Assembly: GCA_035710745.1 (NCBI GenBank)
Contig: DASTCX010000004.1
Location: 62,001 to 126,000, forward strand
DNA from: Candidatus Eremiobacteraceae bacterium
GTDB lineage: Bacteria; Vulcanimicrobiota; Vulcanimicrobiia; Eremiobacterales; Eremiobacteraceae
DNA length: 64,000 nucleotides
Direction of reading: 5' to 3'
Shown: in pieces, positions 1-8,610 of the stretch
Numbering within the stretch: the first letter of the stretch is position 1
Layout of the letters: every line of letters starts with the position of its first letter
Position numbers and translations under genes: made by a program
The notes under the pieces: generated by a model
What the model was told of the DNA's origin: nothing
What the model saw: the letters and a program-made list of their open reading frames with translations, nothing else
The model's database searches: none

Positions 1-1646
1 GGAGCGACCACGCGAAGCTCGATCTGGTCCAGATCGTTTCTGCTCGGCGTGAACTCGATGCGGAAGTCGTGCTTGCGGTCGATCCCCGGCGGCATGACTC
101 GCGCGGCGATGTCCAATCCGTCAGGCAGCGGGATCGCGTCGGGCTGCGCGAGACGGTAGACGTCGAAGCGCACCGCGTATGGGAAGCGAGTGATGGGCGG
201 ACTATCGCTGAGCCGGTAGGCGCGATCGAACCAATCGTATTCGAGCGGATCGACGAACGCGTGCCACGCGGCGTTGTCGACGTAGACCGTCGGCCGGTAC
301 TGCTTGAACGCCCAGATCCCGTCGCCGAGCGCGAGGTGCGGCGCGACGCCCGCGTTCGTCAGTCCCTCGTAATCGACGATCGGGCGGCCGGAGTAGTAGC
401 GCAGCTGCCCGATCTCGGGGTAGGCGATGGTGTCGGCGGGTCCCGTATGTGCTCCGAGCCACTCGCCGAGCTCGCGGTAGGCGCTGTCGCTCAACAGCGG
501 CATGACGACGGTCGCGCCGAGGCTCAACATGCGGACCGGCTTCGTCGTCGCGGAGATCATGAACCAGACATTCACCGCGACGATGCACAGCGACGCCACG
601 CGCGCGACGCCCACCCACGATCTCCGCGCGGGGCCGCCGTCCGAGTCGCGCGGCCAGCCGAGCGACGCGCAGACCGCCGCGAGCACCGCCAACTGGACGG
701 TGAACCAAAGGAAGAACGGCACGCGCATAAACGCGTAAAGCGCAGTGTATGCCAGCGCCCAAGCGCCCACATACCAAGGCGCGCCGTCGATCCAAGAGCC
801 TGCCCAGGCTGCGACGGCGGCCGCGATGCACGCGACGAGAAGCAGCGGCGCGAGCCAACTTCCTGCGCCGCCGCCGAGACCGTACGCCTGGCCCGCGAGC
901 GCGACGAGTCCGTGCAGGTACGGACCGACGATATTGTACGAAAGCTCGGCGCGCTTCGCCGCGATGCTCTGCGAGAACGGCGAACCGAAGTATGCGGTCG
1001 CCACGATGCACCACACAGCGAACGGGGCAAGGGCGACGGCGACGAACTTCAGGCCGGCGTTCGTGCCGTTAGTTCGGAACACGCCGAGCGCCGCCAACGG
1101 CGCGACGAGCAATGCTTCGGGGCGCATGAGCGTCGCGAGCCCGAGAACGATCGCCGCGCCGACGGCTCGACCACCTCTGAGCAGAAGCAACGCGCCGACG
1201 ACCATCGCCACGCATAGATACGTCTCGTGCGACCATAGGAGCAGTATGCTTGGCGCGCACAGCAGCGTGAGCGACGCGGCGAGCGCGCCCTCAGGCGCTG
1301 CAAGCGTCCGGACGAGCGCGTACGTGCCAAATCCGATCAACAGGCACGCCAGCGCCGCGAAGATCTGCGCGATCGTGACGACGTCGACGTGCGTGAGGAC
1401 GTTGAGCCCGGCGTAGACCAACACGGCGAGCGGCGCCGATGTGCTGAGAACGCGCTCGCCCGGATCGAACGAGAATCCCTGACCGGACGCGAGATCCGAC
1501 GCCGTGTCGTAGCCGATGAACGAATCGTCGAAGGCGTATTCGCCGAAAAACGCCCGGATCACCATGACGCACGCGAGCGCGATGATCGCCAGGTAGAGCG
1601 CCTCGAGAATGCGACGCGACGGGAGCGAGCGGGCCGTACGCGTCAG
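1..1646 (-). CDS. GT-C type membrane glycosyltransferase (partial, 3' end outside window)
   Basis: The open frame runs from just after murC off the left edge. Its protein has many hydrophobic segments, and near the N-terminus it shows the pattern DDSFIGYDTASDLASGQG followed by FSFDPGERV. That acidic pair plus 'G-F-x-F-x-P-G-E-x-V' pattern is characteristic of polytopic GT-C glycosyltransferases (PMT/ArnT-like and arabinofuranosyltransferase-like), which use polyprenyl-phosphate sugars in the membrane. The C-terminal part is hydrophilic, as expected for a periplasmic domain. The start is unclear: the first ATG (1565) would remove part of the first hydrophobic segment, and upstream only a CTG (1646) or other rare codons are in frame, overlapping the murC stop. 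It follows murC on the same strand, so it may add sugars to an envelope polymer. The donor and acceptor cannot be told from sequence. Confidence 0.7.
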   Translation of the reverse strand, partial: MTRTARSLPSRRILEALYLAIIALACVMVIRAFFGEYAFDDSFIGYDTASDLASGQGFSFDPGERVLSTSAPLAVLVYAGLNVLTHVDVVTIAQIFAALACLLIGFGTYALVRTLAAPEGALAASLTLLCAPSILLLWSHETYLCVAMVVGALLLLRGGRAVGAAIVLGLATLMRPEALLVAPLAALGVFRTNGTNAGLKFVAVALAPFAVWCIVATAYFGSPFSQSIAAKRAELSYNIVGPYLHGLVALAGQAYGLGGGAGSWLAPLLLVACIAAAVAAWAGSWIDGAPWYVGAWALAYTALYAFMRVPFFLWFTVQLAVLAAVCASLGWPRDSDGGPARRSWVGVARVASLCIVAVNVWFMISATTKPVRMLSLGATVVMPLLSDSAYRELGEWLGAHTGPADTIAYPEIGQLRYYSGRPIVDYEGLTNAGVAPHLALGDGIWAFKQYRPTVYVDNAAWHAFVDPLEYDWFDRAYRLSDSPPITRFPYAVRFDVYRLAQPDAIPLPDGLDIAARVMPPGIDRKHDFRIEFTPSRNDLDQIELRVVA

Positions 1647-3061
1647 ACGGATCCGACGCCCGCGTCTGCCGCGGACATCCCCGCGGCGAGCTCGTGTGCG
1701 ACGCCGCCGATGTCACCGGCGCCAAGCGTCAGGATGAGGTCGCCGCCTTGCATCGAGCGCTGCAGGTACGCCAAAGCATCCGCGGGCTTCGGCAGATGCG
1801 ACACGGGCTTCGACGGATCGAAATCGCGTATGCATTCGACGATCGATTCGGCGCGCACGCCCGGGAGCGGCACCTCGCCGGCCGCGTAGATGTCCGTCAC
1901 GACGATGACGTCTGCGCCCAGCAGCGCCTGCGCGAAATCGCGGAAGAGATAGGCCGTCCGGCTGTACCGGTGTGGCTGGAACGCGACGACGATCCGGCCA
2001 GGCCAGTAGGCGCGAGCGGCGGCGATCGTCTCCTGGACGGCGGTCGGGTGGTGCGCGTAGTCGTCGACGACGATCGCGTCTCGGCTCTCGTACAATATAT
2101 GGAAGCGTCGCGCGACGCCGCGGAAGCGGCCGAGCGCTCGAGCGATCGCTTCGAACGGGACGCCGAACTCCAAGCCGACAGCGATCGCGCTCAGCGCGTT
2201 GCAGACGTTTATGCGGCCCGGCACCCGAAGGGCGATATCGCCGAGACGGACGCCGCGCTGCTCGACGGTGAACGTCGATCCGAAATCCGCGAGGCGCACG
2301 ACGTCGGGCCGCACGTCCGCTGCCGTATCGAAGCCAACCGTCACCATGCGCGGATCGCCGAGCAGCCGCGGCGATTCGTTGAAGCGCCGCACGAGTTCGC
2401 GAACCGCCGGACAATCCGCCGATGCGATGACGACGCCGCTTTCCGGCACGCGTCCGACGAACGCAGAGAACGTCTCGATGAGGTGTTCGAGATCGCGATA
2501 GTAGCCGAGGTGATCGTTCTCGATGTTCGTGACGACCGCGCACCACGGCGTCAGTCGCAGAAACGATGCGTCGCTCTCGTCCGCTTCCGCGACGACGACG
2601 TCGCCCGCGCCGAGCCGCGCGTTCGCGCCCATGTCGTTCACTTCGCCGCCGATGAGGACGGTCGGGTTCAGTCCGCCCGCGTCGAGGACCGACGCGACCA
2701 TCGACGTCGTCGTCGTCTTGCCGTGCGTGCCGGACACCGCGATGCCGCGCTTGTCGGTCATGATCTCGGCGAGCATCTGAGCGCGCTGCATGACCGGGAT
2801 GCCTGCGCGCTGCGCGGCGATGACCTCGGGGTTATCTGCCGGGATCGCAGACGAGATGACGACCGCGTCCGCGCCCTTGATGTTGTCGGACGCGTGACCG
2901 AGCCGCACGTCGGCGCCGAGACCTCTGAGCTTCTCGAGGGTCGACGTCGTCTTGAGATCGGAACCGCTGACGGAGACGCCCATCGCGAGCAGCACGCGCG
3001 CGATCGCGCTCATACCGACGCCGCCGATGCCGACGAAGTGGACTTTGCGATGAAGCTTCAT
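1643..3061 (-). CDS. murC: UDP-N-acetylmuramate--L-alanine ligase MurC
   Basis: MurC adds L-Ala to UDP-MurNAc with ATP, the first peptide step of cytoplasmic peptidoglycan precursor synthesis. The 472-residue protein has the N-terminal Rossmann-like motif GIGGVGMSAIARVLLAMG (about residues 11-28), the Mur-ligase P-loop GTHGKTTTTSM (about 110-120) and the central-domain sequence ENDHLGYY. Length is normal for the family. It is the last recognisable peptidoglycan gene in the cluster. A 63-nt gap separates it from murG, unlike the overlaps elsewhere, and the fused MurB or downstream murB/ddl/ftsQAZ genes of many bacteria are missing here. Confidence 0.96.
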   Translation of the reverse strand: MKLHRKVHFVGIGGVGMSAIARVLLAMGVSVSGSDLKTTSTLEKLRGLGADVRLGHASDNIKGADAVVISSAIPADNPEVIAAQRAGIPVMQRAQMLAEIMTDKRGIAVSGTHGKTTTTSMVASVLDAGGLNPTVLIGGEVNDMGANARLGAGDVVVAEADESDASFLRLTPWCAVVTNIENDHLGYYRDLEHLIETFSAFVGRVPESGVVIASADCPAVRELVRRFNESPRLLGDPRMVTVGFDTAADVRPDVVRLADFGSTFTVEQRGVRLGDIALRVPGRINVCNALSAIAVGLEFGVPFEAIARALGRFRGVARRFHILYESRDAIVVDDYAHHPTAVQETIAAARAYWPGRIVVAFQPHRYSRTAYLFRDFAQALLGADVIVVTDIYAAGEVPLPGVRAESIVECIRDFDPSKPVSHLPKPADALAYLQRSMQGGDLILTLGAGDIGGVAHELAAGMSAADAGVGSV

Positions 3062-3124
3062 CTATATGGTCATATTGGCCTGATGGCCTTGCTCACCTTG
3101 CCGGTCGTCGAAGCGTGATCCCCG

Positions 3125-4363
3125 TCAGCGTGTGCTTTCGGTCGCAGCCGCGTTCGCATCGCCGCTGCCGATGCGGCCCATCAAGATCCGTTCGACCATG
3201 TCGGCGAGCGCGCGAGGGCGGGCAAGCGCATGCGCCGCTTCGCGCATCGTCTCGAGCCGGGTCGCGTCCATCGCCTCGATGAGCTTCCAGTAGAGCGCGT
3301 CCGGGTCGAGTTCCGCGTCGTCCATGACGAGCGCCGCCCCGGCGTCGGCGAACGCGACGGCGTTCTTATGCTGGTGAGCTTCGGCCGCGTGCGGGTACGG
3401 TACGAGGATCGACGCCACCCCGGCGGTCGACAGTTCGGCGAGCGTCGATGCGCCCGCGCGGCAGACCGCGATGTCGGCAGCGGCATACGCGAGCGCCATC
3501 TCGGCGAGATACGGGAGCAGGACGTAGCCGTTGGCGTTCGGCTCGGCACCGCGTTCGGCCGCCATCCACTCGTGGTCGCGTTCGCCCGCGATGTGGAGCA
3601 CTTGCCAATCGGGCGGGAGCCGCCGGCGCGACACGAGCGCGCTCGCAGCGACGTTGATCGTCCGCGCACCTTGACTGCCGCCGAACACGAGGATCGTCTT
3701 CTTGCCGGGCGCGAGCCCGAGACGCTTGCGCGCATCCTCGGGTCGCGCCAGATCGTAGAACTCCGGTCGTACGGGCGTCCCCGTGAGGACGAACTTGCGT
3801 CCGAAGAACTCCGCGGTCGCGGCATAGGCGCACCAGACCTCGTCCGCGATCTTGGCGAGCGCGCGGTTCGCGAGGCCCGGCGCGACGTCCGGATTCATGA
3901 CGGCGATGCGCGTCTGGCGCAGCGGGCCGGTCGTTCGGAGCATCGCGACCGCGGCGATCACCGGGAACGAGGCGTAGCCGCCGGCGCCGATGACGACGTC
4001 GGGCCGGAACGACGAGACGATGGGCATCGACTGCGCCACGCCGCGGACGTTACCGAAGAGGCCGGCTGCCGCGGCGCGCAGCGACGATCTCGACAGCGGC
4101 CTGCTTTCGACCGAGACGATCGGCACCTCGAACTCGCTGGCGATGCGATCGCCGATCTCCGTGCGATCGGTGACGAGCAGCAGTTCGGGTCCGGCATCGC
4201 CGGGCGCGTCGAGCGACAAGCGCATCGGCGTGCCGGGTGCGACGGGTATGGCTCGCGGCGAGCAGAGCCCGGGGTCAGCGGGCGCGCCGGAGAGCGCTCT
4301 GGCTAGTGACAGCGCGGGGTAGAGATGCCCCCCCGTGCCGCCGCCGGCGAGAAGGATGCGCAC
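3125..4363 (-). CDS. murG: Undecaprenyldiphospho-muramoylpentapeptide beta-N-acetylglucosaminyltransferase MurG
   Basis: MurG transfers GlcNAc to lipid I to make lipid II at the inner membrane face. The N-terminal motif RILLAGGGTGGHLYPALSLA and the later stretch FGGSQGARTIN (UDP-sugar domain) are diagnostic, and the acceptor-side motif VIGAGGYASFPV is present. I prefer the GTG at 4363 (MRILLAGG, as in most homologues). It has a GAGG eight bases upstream; a GTG at 4372 would add three residues. The gene overlaps the end of ftsW by about 89 nt, unusually long for this cluster. At about 412 residues it is longer than typical MurG (around 360) because of an insertion near residues 30-60. Confidence 0.95.
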   Translation of the reverse strand: MRILLAGGGTGGHLYPALSLARALSGAPADPGLCSPRAIPVAPGTPMRLSLDAPGDAGPELLLVTDRTEIGDRIASEFEVPIVSVESRPLSRSSLRAAAAGLFGNVRGVAQSMPIVSSFRPDVVIGAGGYASFPVIAAVAMLRTTGPLRQTRIAVMNPDVAPGLANRALAKIADEVWCAYAATAEFFGRKFVLTGTPVRPEFYDLARPEDARKRLGLAPGKKTILVFGGSQGARTINVAASALVSRRRLPPDWQVLHIAGERDHEWMAAERGAEPNANGYVLLPYLAEMALAYAAADIAVCRAGASTLAELSTAGVASILVPYPHAAEAHQHKNAVAFADAGAALVMDDAELDPDALYWKLIEAMDATRLETMREAAHALARPRALADMVERILMGRIGSGDANAAATESTR

Positions 4364-5507
4364 TCGATGCACCTCGTCGATGGAGATCGTCGCTGCCCGC
4401 GCCGTACGACGCTTTCGCCCTGCCTCGCGACACGCTCGCGAGAAGCCCGATGCCGAACAGGCTCATGACGAGCGACGTGCCGCCATAGCTGATGAACGGT
4501 AGTGGAACGCCCGTGACCGGCCACATCGACGTCGCGACGCCGATGTTGACGAACGCCTGCAAGACGATCGATGCGGTGATGCCGGTCGCGAGATAGAATC
4601 CGAAGCGGTCTTCGGCCGCCGCGGCGATCCGCGCGCCGCGATACGCGAGCGCGAGGAATAGCAGCAGCACCGCCGCGGCGCCGATGAAGCCGAGTTCTTC
4701 GCCGATGATCGAGTAGATGAAATCGGTGTACGGCTCGGGCAGGTAACCGAATTTCTGTCCGCTTTGCCCGAGCCCGACGCCGAAGACGCCGCCGGATCCG
4801 AGCGCGTAGAGCGACTGTATGATATGGTAACCCGTATCTTGCGGATCGTTGAACGGGTGGAGGAACGCGGTGAAGCGATCGCGTCGATACGCGCTCGAGA
4901 AGATGAAGGCAGCGATCGCCGGCACAGCGATGACCGCCTCGAGCAACAGGTGCATCGGTTTCGCACCGGCTGCGAACATGACGACGAACGCGGTGATGAC
5001 GAAGAGAGACGCGGTGCCGAGATCGGGCTGCCGCAAGACGAGCGTGAACGCGATGCCGACCGCGAAGAGCGCCGGCGCGCCGGCGCGGCGGAACGAGCGA
5101 GCGCCGTCATCGCGATCCGCGAACATGCGCGCGAGGAGCACGACGAGTGCGAGCTTCGCGAACTCCGACGGCTCGAACGAGATCGGCCCGTACGCGAACC
5201 AGCGCTGCGCGCCGCCTTCTTCGGTGCCGATATGCGGCACGAGGACAGCTCCCAAGAGCACGACCGCGATGCCGAATATCCAGTACGCTCCCGCTTGGAG
5301 CTTGGCGTAGTCGATGCGCGCGCCGATCATGAGCGCCACGATCCCGACGCCGAGCCAAACGATCTCGCGCTTGAAGTAGTACGCGGCGTCGTGATACGTG
5401 CGATACGCATCGGCCGACGACGCCGAGTAGACCATGATCGCGCCGATGGTCGCGAGCAAGCCGGTGATGACAAGCAGGCCGAGGTCCGGACCGCGCCGCT
5501 TCTTCAC
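4275..5507 (-). CDS. ftsW: Lipid II polymerase FtsW (SEDS family)
   Basis: FtsW is the septal SEDS-family peptidoglycan glycosyltransferase partnered with FtsI. The protein has about ten hydrophobic segments and SEDS signatures such as NIGVATSMWPVTGVPLPFIS near the C-terminus and GLGQSGQKFGYLPEPYTDFI in the middle. I place the start at GTG 5507 (MKKRRGPDLGLLV), where GTGA overlaps the murD stop. Longer upstream readings are arginine-rich and antisense-like. That gives 410 residues. The basic C-terminal tail (about the last 40 residues) runs into murG and may not be conserved. Confidence 0.95.
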   Translation of the reverse strand: MKKRRGPDLGLLVITGLLATIGAIMVYSASSADAYRTYHDAAYYFKREIVWLGVGIVALMIGARIDYAKLQAGAYWIFGIAVVLLGAVLVPHIGTEEGGAQRWFAYGPISFEPSEFAKLALVVLLARMFADRDDGARSFRRAGAPALFAVGIAFTLVLRQPDLGTASLFVITAFVVMFAAGAKPMHLLLEAVIAVPAIAAFIFSSAYRRDRFTAFLHPFNDPQDTGYHIIQSLYALGSGGVFGVGLGQSGQKFGYLPEPYTDFIYSIIGEELGFIGAAAVLLLFLALAYRGARIAAAAEDRFGFYLATGITASIVLQAFVNIGVATSMWPVTGVPLPFISYGGTSLVMSLFGIGLLASVSRGRAKASYGAGSDDLHRRGASSAHPSRRRRHGGASLPRAVTSQSALRRAR

Positions 5508-6883
5508 GACGCTGCGACTCCGTGGCGCCGATCGCGGACGAGCGTGGCGAAGACGTCGCCGCGATGCTCCGCGCTGTCGAACATGTCGAAGCTCGCGCAT
5601 CCCGGCGAGAGCAAGACGACGTCGCCTGGAGAGGCCGCATGAGCCGCAGCCTCGACCGCCTCGCTCATCGCGCGGGCATAGATGACGTCGACGCCGCTCA
5701 GCTGCGCGCCGATCTCCTTGGCCGATTCGCCGATGAGGATGACGGTTTTTGCGCGCTCCGACGCGGCGTTCGCGAGGGCGGCGAAGTCGGTGTTCTTCGC
5801 GCGGCCTCCGGCGATGAGGACGATCGGCTCGTCGAACGATTCGAGCGCTTTGACGACCGCATCCGGATTGGTCGCTTTGCTGTCGTCGACCCAGCTTATC
5901 CCGTCATCGGATTCGACCGGCGCGAGGCGATGCGGTAGCGGCGCGAAGGAGCGTAGGCCGGTGCGAACCGCAGATGCCGGTGTTCCCGCAAGCAGCGCCG
6001 CGAGCGACGCGGCCATCGCATTTTCGACGTTGTGAGCGCCTCGCAGGCGCATTTCGTCCGTGGTGATGAGCGTCGTTCGTCGGCGGCTCCGACCGGAACG
6101 GCGTACGATCGCACCGTCGTTAAGCGACATCTCCGCGGTCGGATCGCCGGCCGCGCTGAACCAGTGCTGCGCGCTCGGGATCGAGCGCGCGCCGGCTCGG
6201 AGTCGCGCGCAATACTTGTCGTCGGCGTTGCCGACGAACGCGTCTTGGGGGCGTTGGTTCGCGAAGATGCGATACTTGGCTTCGGCGTACTCCTCCATCG
6301 AAGGATAGCGGTCGAGATGGTCTGCCGTGATGTTGAGAAGCACGCTGATTCGCGGCGCGAATTCGCGGATGCCTTCGAGCTGGAAGCTCGAGACCTCGGC
6401 GACGACCCACTCGTCGGGCGTCGCCTGAGCCGCTTCGTAGATGAGCGGGTCGCCGATGTTGCCGCCGACGCGCGCGCCGATGCCGGCGGTCCGCAGGATG
6501 TGGCCGACGAGCGCGGTGGTCGTCGACTTGCCTTTGCTGCCTGTGATCGCGATGATCGGGGCGGCGCAGATACGATACGCGACCTCGATCTCCGCGTAGA
6601 CGGGCACGCCGAGGCGCTGGACCGCCAACACTGCGGCATTCGTGAACGGCACGCCGGGTGAGAGGACGGCCGCGGTCGCGGCGCGAGCGGCTTGGTCGAG
6701 TTCGGCGTGTCCGATGAGCGGCACGCCGATCCGCTTGAGCGAGTCGACCCGGTCGCGAAGCTTCGATGCTTCCCTGTCGTCGTACGCGACGACGGCGATG
6801 CCGCGGCTGCGCAGCACTTCTGCGGTGGCCATGCCGCTGCGCCCGACTCCGATGACGAGGACGGAGTCCGAGTCGTTAAACAT
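5504..6883 (-). CDS. murD: UDP-N-acetylmuramoylalanine--D-glutamate ligase MurD
   Basis: MurD adds D-Glu to UDP-MurNAc-L-Ala. The 459-residue protein begins with a dinucleotide-like motif VIGVGRSGMATAEVL (about 10-24), then the P-loop ITGSKGKSTTTALVGHIL (about 115-132) and the C-terminal motif WVDDSKATNPDAVVKALESF, typical of MurD. It sits between mraY (18-nt gap) and ftsW (GTGA overlap), matching translational coupling in dcw operons. Confidence 0.96.
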   Translation of the reverse strand: MFNDSDSVLVIGVGRSGMATAEVLRSRGIAVVAYDDREASKLRDRVDSLKRIGVPLIGHAELDQAARAATAAVLSPGVPFTNAAVLAVQRLGVPVYAEIEVAYRICAAPIIAITGSKGKSTTTALVGHILRTAGIGARVGGNIGDPLIYEAAQATPDEWVVAEVSSFQLEGIREFAPRISVLLNITADHLDRYPSMEEYAEAKYRIFANQRPQDAFVGNADDKYCARLRAGARSIPSAQHWFSAAGDPTAEMSLNDGAIVRRSGRSRRRTTLITTDEMRLRGAHNVENAMAASLAALLAGTPASAVRTGLRSFAPLPHRLAPVESDDGISWVDDSKATNPDAVVKALESFDEPIVLIAGGRAKNTDFAALANAASERAKTVILIGESAKEIGAQLSGVDVIYARAMSEAVEAAAHAASPGDVVLLSPGCASFDMFDSAEHRGDVFATLVRDRRHGVAAS

Positions 6884-6901
6884 CCTGTGCTCGAGCGTTC
6901 G

Positions 6902-7891
6902 TCATGGCGACGGCCTCAACCCGCCGGGCGGCAACACGTCCGGGCCGATGAAATTCTTCGTCGCGATGATGGCTACCATCACCGCGAGCGTCATCACGAC
7001 CGACGCAGTGACGAACATCGCGGTGATCCAACGCTCGTTCCAGCCCGACAACTCGAAGTGATGATGGAGCGGGCTCATCTTGAAGATGCGTTTGCCGGTG
7101 AGCTTGAAGCTGACGACCTGTGCCATGACCGAGAGCGCTTCTACGACGTAGACGAGTCCGACGAGCGGTAGCAGAAGCAGCAACCCGCTTTGGATCGCCG
7201 CGCCGGCGAGCAAAGCGCCGAGCAGCAGCGACCCCGCGTCGCCCATGAAGATCTTCGCCGGATGACGATTGAACCAGAGGAAGGCGACGCACGCGCCAAG
7301 GACGGCGAGCGTCACCGAACTCAGCGCCGCAAGTCCGAAAAGCAGAAGCGGTGCGAGGGCCGTGCCCGTCGCAAGCCCGTCGACGCCGTCGGTGAGGTTG
7401 ACGGCGTTCGCCGCGCCGACGATCGCACAGAGCGACAGCACCCACCAGATCCAGGAGGGCAGCACGAGACCGATCGTGCCGAACCAAACCTCGCCGTACC
7501 CAAGCGGGGCGGTTCCCGATTGCAGCCAGTACAGGTACCCGACGGCGAGGAGCGCGAGGAGCGCGAACTTCCAACGCGCCTTCAGGCCGAGCGCGCGCCG
7601 GCGGAAGAGGATGATGAAGTCATCGGCGGCGCCGATCGCACCGGCGCCCGCAGCGAGGACGAACAGCTTCGCGTCGTTGGCACCGCTCGTGAAGATGAGG
7701 CCGAGCGCCGCGGCGGCGATGAACGCGAGCCCGCCGAGCGTCGGCGTGCCTTGCTTGGCGGCGTGCGATTTCGGCCCGTCTTCGTAGATCTGCTGGCCGA
7801 GGTGCCGTCCGTGCTGCCATTGGATGAGGTACGGCACGATGATGGCGCATGCGATGAAACCCGCGCCGAACGGCCAGATGGTCGACGTCAT
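6902..7891 (-). CDS. mraY: Phospho-N-acetylmuramoyl-pentapeptide-transferase MraY
   Basis: MraY attaches phospho-MurNAc-pentapeptide to undecaprenyl phosphate, giving lipid I. Visible signatures are KSHAAKQGTPTLGGLAFI near residue 40, the catalytic NAVNLTDGVDGLATG loop, FMGDAGSLLLGALL and the histidine motif PLHHHFELSGWNE. I choose the ATG at 7891 (329 residues), which overlaps the stop of the CofE-like gene as ATGA; the longer open frame upstream is the antisense-like region of that gene. Confidence 0.96.
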   Translation of the reverse strand: MTSTIWPFGAGFIACAIIVPYLIQWQHGRHLGQQIYEDGPKSHAAKQGTPTLGGLAFIAAAALGLIFTSGANDAKLFVLAAGAGAIGAADDFIILFRRRALGLKARWKFALLALLAVGYLYWLQSGTAPLGYGEVWFGTIGLVLPSWIWWVLSLCAIVGAANAVNLTDGVDGLATGTALAPLLLFGLAALSSVTLAVLGACVAFLWFNRHPAKIFMGDAGSLLLGALLAGAAIQSGLLLLLPLVGLVYVVEALSVMAQVVSFKLTGKRIFKMSPLHHHFELSGWNERWITAMFVTASVVMTLAVMVAIIATKNFIGPDVLPPGGLRPSP

Positions 7892-8610
7892 CGCGCCGCC
7901 GCTCGCACGAGTGGACTTGCGGGCGGCGAACCTGTGGCCGCTCGATACTTGAGCACGACGATCGGGGTCTGCTCGTCGCCGTTGCCGTGCGGATTCGAGC
8001 GAAGACACGCGCAGATCGCATCCTCGTCGACCCCGGCGCTCGCGCCGAGTATCGCGACCGTCTCGAGATCGTTCGCGTCGACGACGGCCGCGTGCGCGCC
8101 GCATGCGGCCGCGATCGCGGTCGCTTGGGAGGCCGGATCGATGGGTCCGAGGACGATATGGCGCTCGTAGGGCGGCATCGTGCCGGTGTAGCCGTCGATC
8201 TGGGAGATCGTCGGTCCGAGTATGCGGTAGAAATCGCCGCGACGGCCGATGAGGCGGCCTGCCGCGCCCACCGCCACGGCAGCGAGCACTTTCAGCGTCC
8301 CCGCGCTGTCCATGACCAGCTGCATCGACTCGGGCTGGCTGACGGTCGCGTAGGGCCCGGCGCGATCGGATAAGATGCGTGCGAGCATCGTCGGGCGGAT
8401 CGCCTCTGCTGCGATCGACCTGCCCTGCGCGATCGCGACGGCGGTCTCGGAAATGCAGACGACGTCCTCTGGCGATGCGATGCCGCGAACGCAGCCGGCC
8501 ACGAGCGACGGCAGATCATCGCCGCTCCGGACGACGGGGGTCCGCACCGGCAGCGCGACGATCCGAGGCGGCAGCCCTTCGACGTCGACGACGAACGTGC
8601 GCCTGTTCAC
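7888..8610 (-). CDS. CofE-like protein (coenzyme F420-0:L-glutamate ligase family) inside the dcw cluster
   Basis: This 240-residue protein resembles the F420-0:gamma-glutamyl ligase family (PF01996, CofE/FbiB N-domain). Seen are the N-terminal DVVCISETAVAIAQGR (CofE-type 'DVV..S...A...GR'), the middle AAGRLIGRRGDFYRILG, the segment MPPYERHIVLGPIDP and the C-terminal NPHGNGDEQTPIVVLKYR, which carry the acidic and glycine residues expected for a GTP/metal site. Known family members add glutamate to F420-0 by an amide bond. Here the gene lies between murF and mraY with ATGA overlaps on both sides (8607-8610 and 7888-7891), so it is translated with the wall genes. No other F420 gene is in the window. 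A role in modifying a peptidoglycan precursor is an inference; F420 biosynthesis is the alternative. Confidence 0.75.
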   Translation of the reverse strand: MNRRTFVVDVEGLPPRIVALPVRTPVVRSGDDLPSLVAGCVRGIASPEDVVCISETAVAIAQGRSIAAEAIRPTMLARILSDRAGPYATVSQPESMQLVMDSAGTLKVLAAVAVGAAGRLIGRRGDFYRILGPTISQIDGYTGTMPPYERHIVLGPIDPASQATAIAAACGAHAAVVDANDLETVAILGASAGVDEDAICACLRSNPHGNGDEQTPIVVLKYRAATGSPPASPLVRAAAR

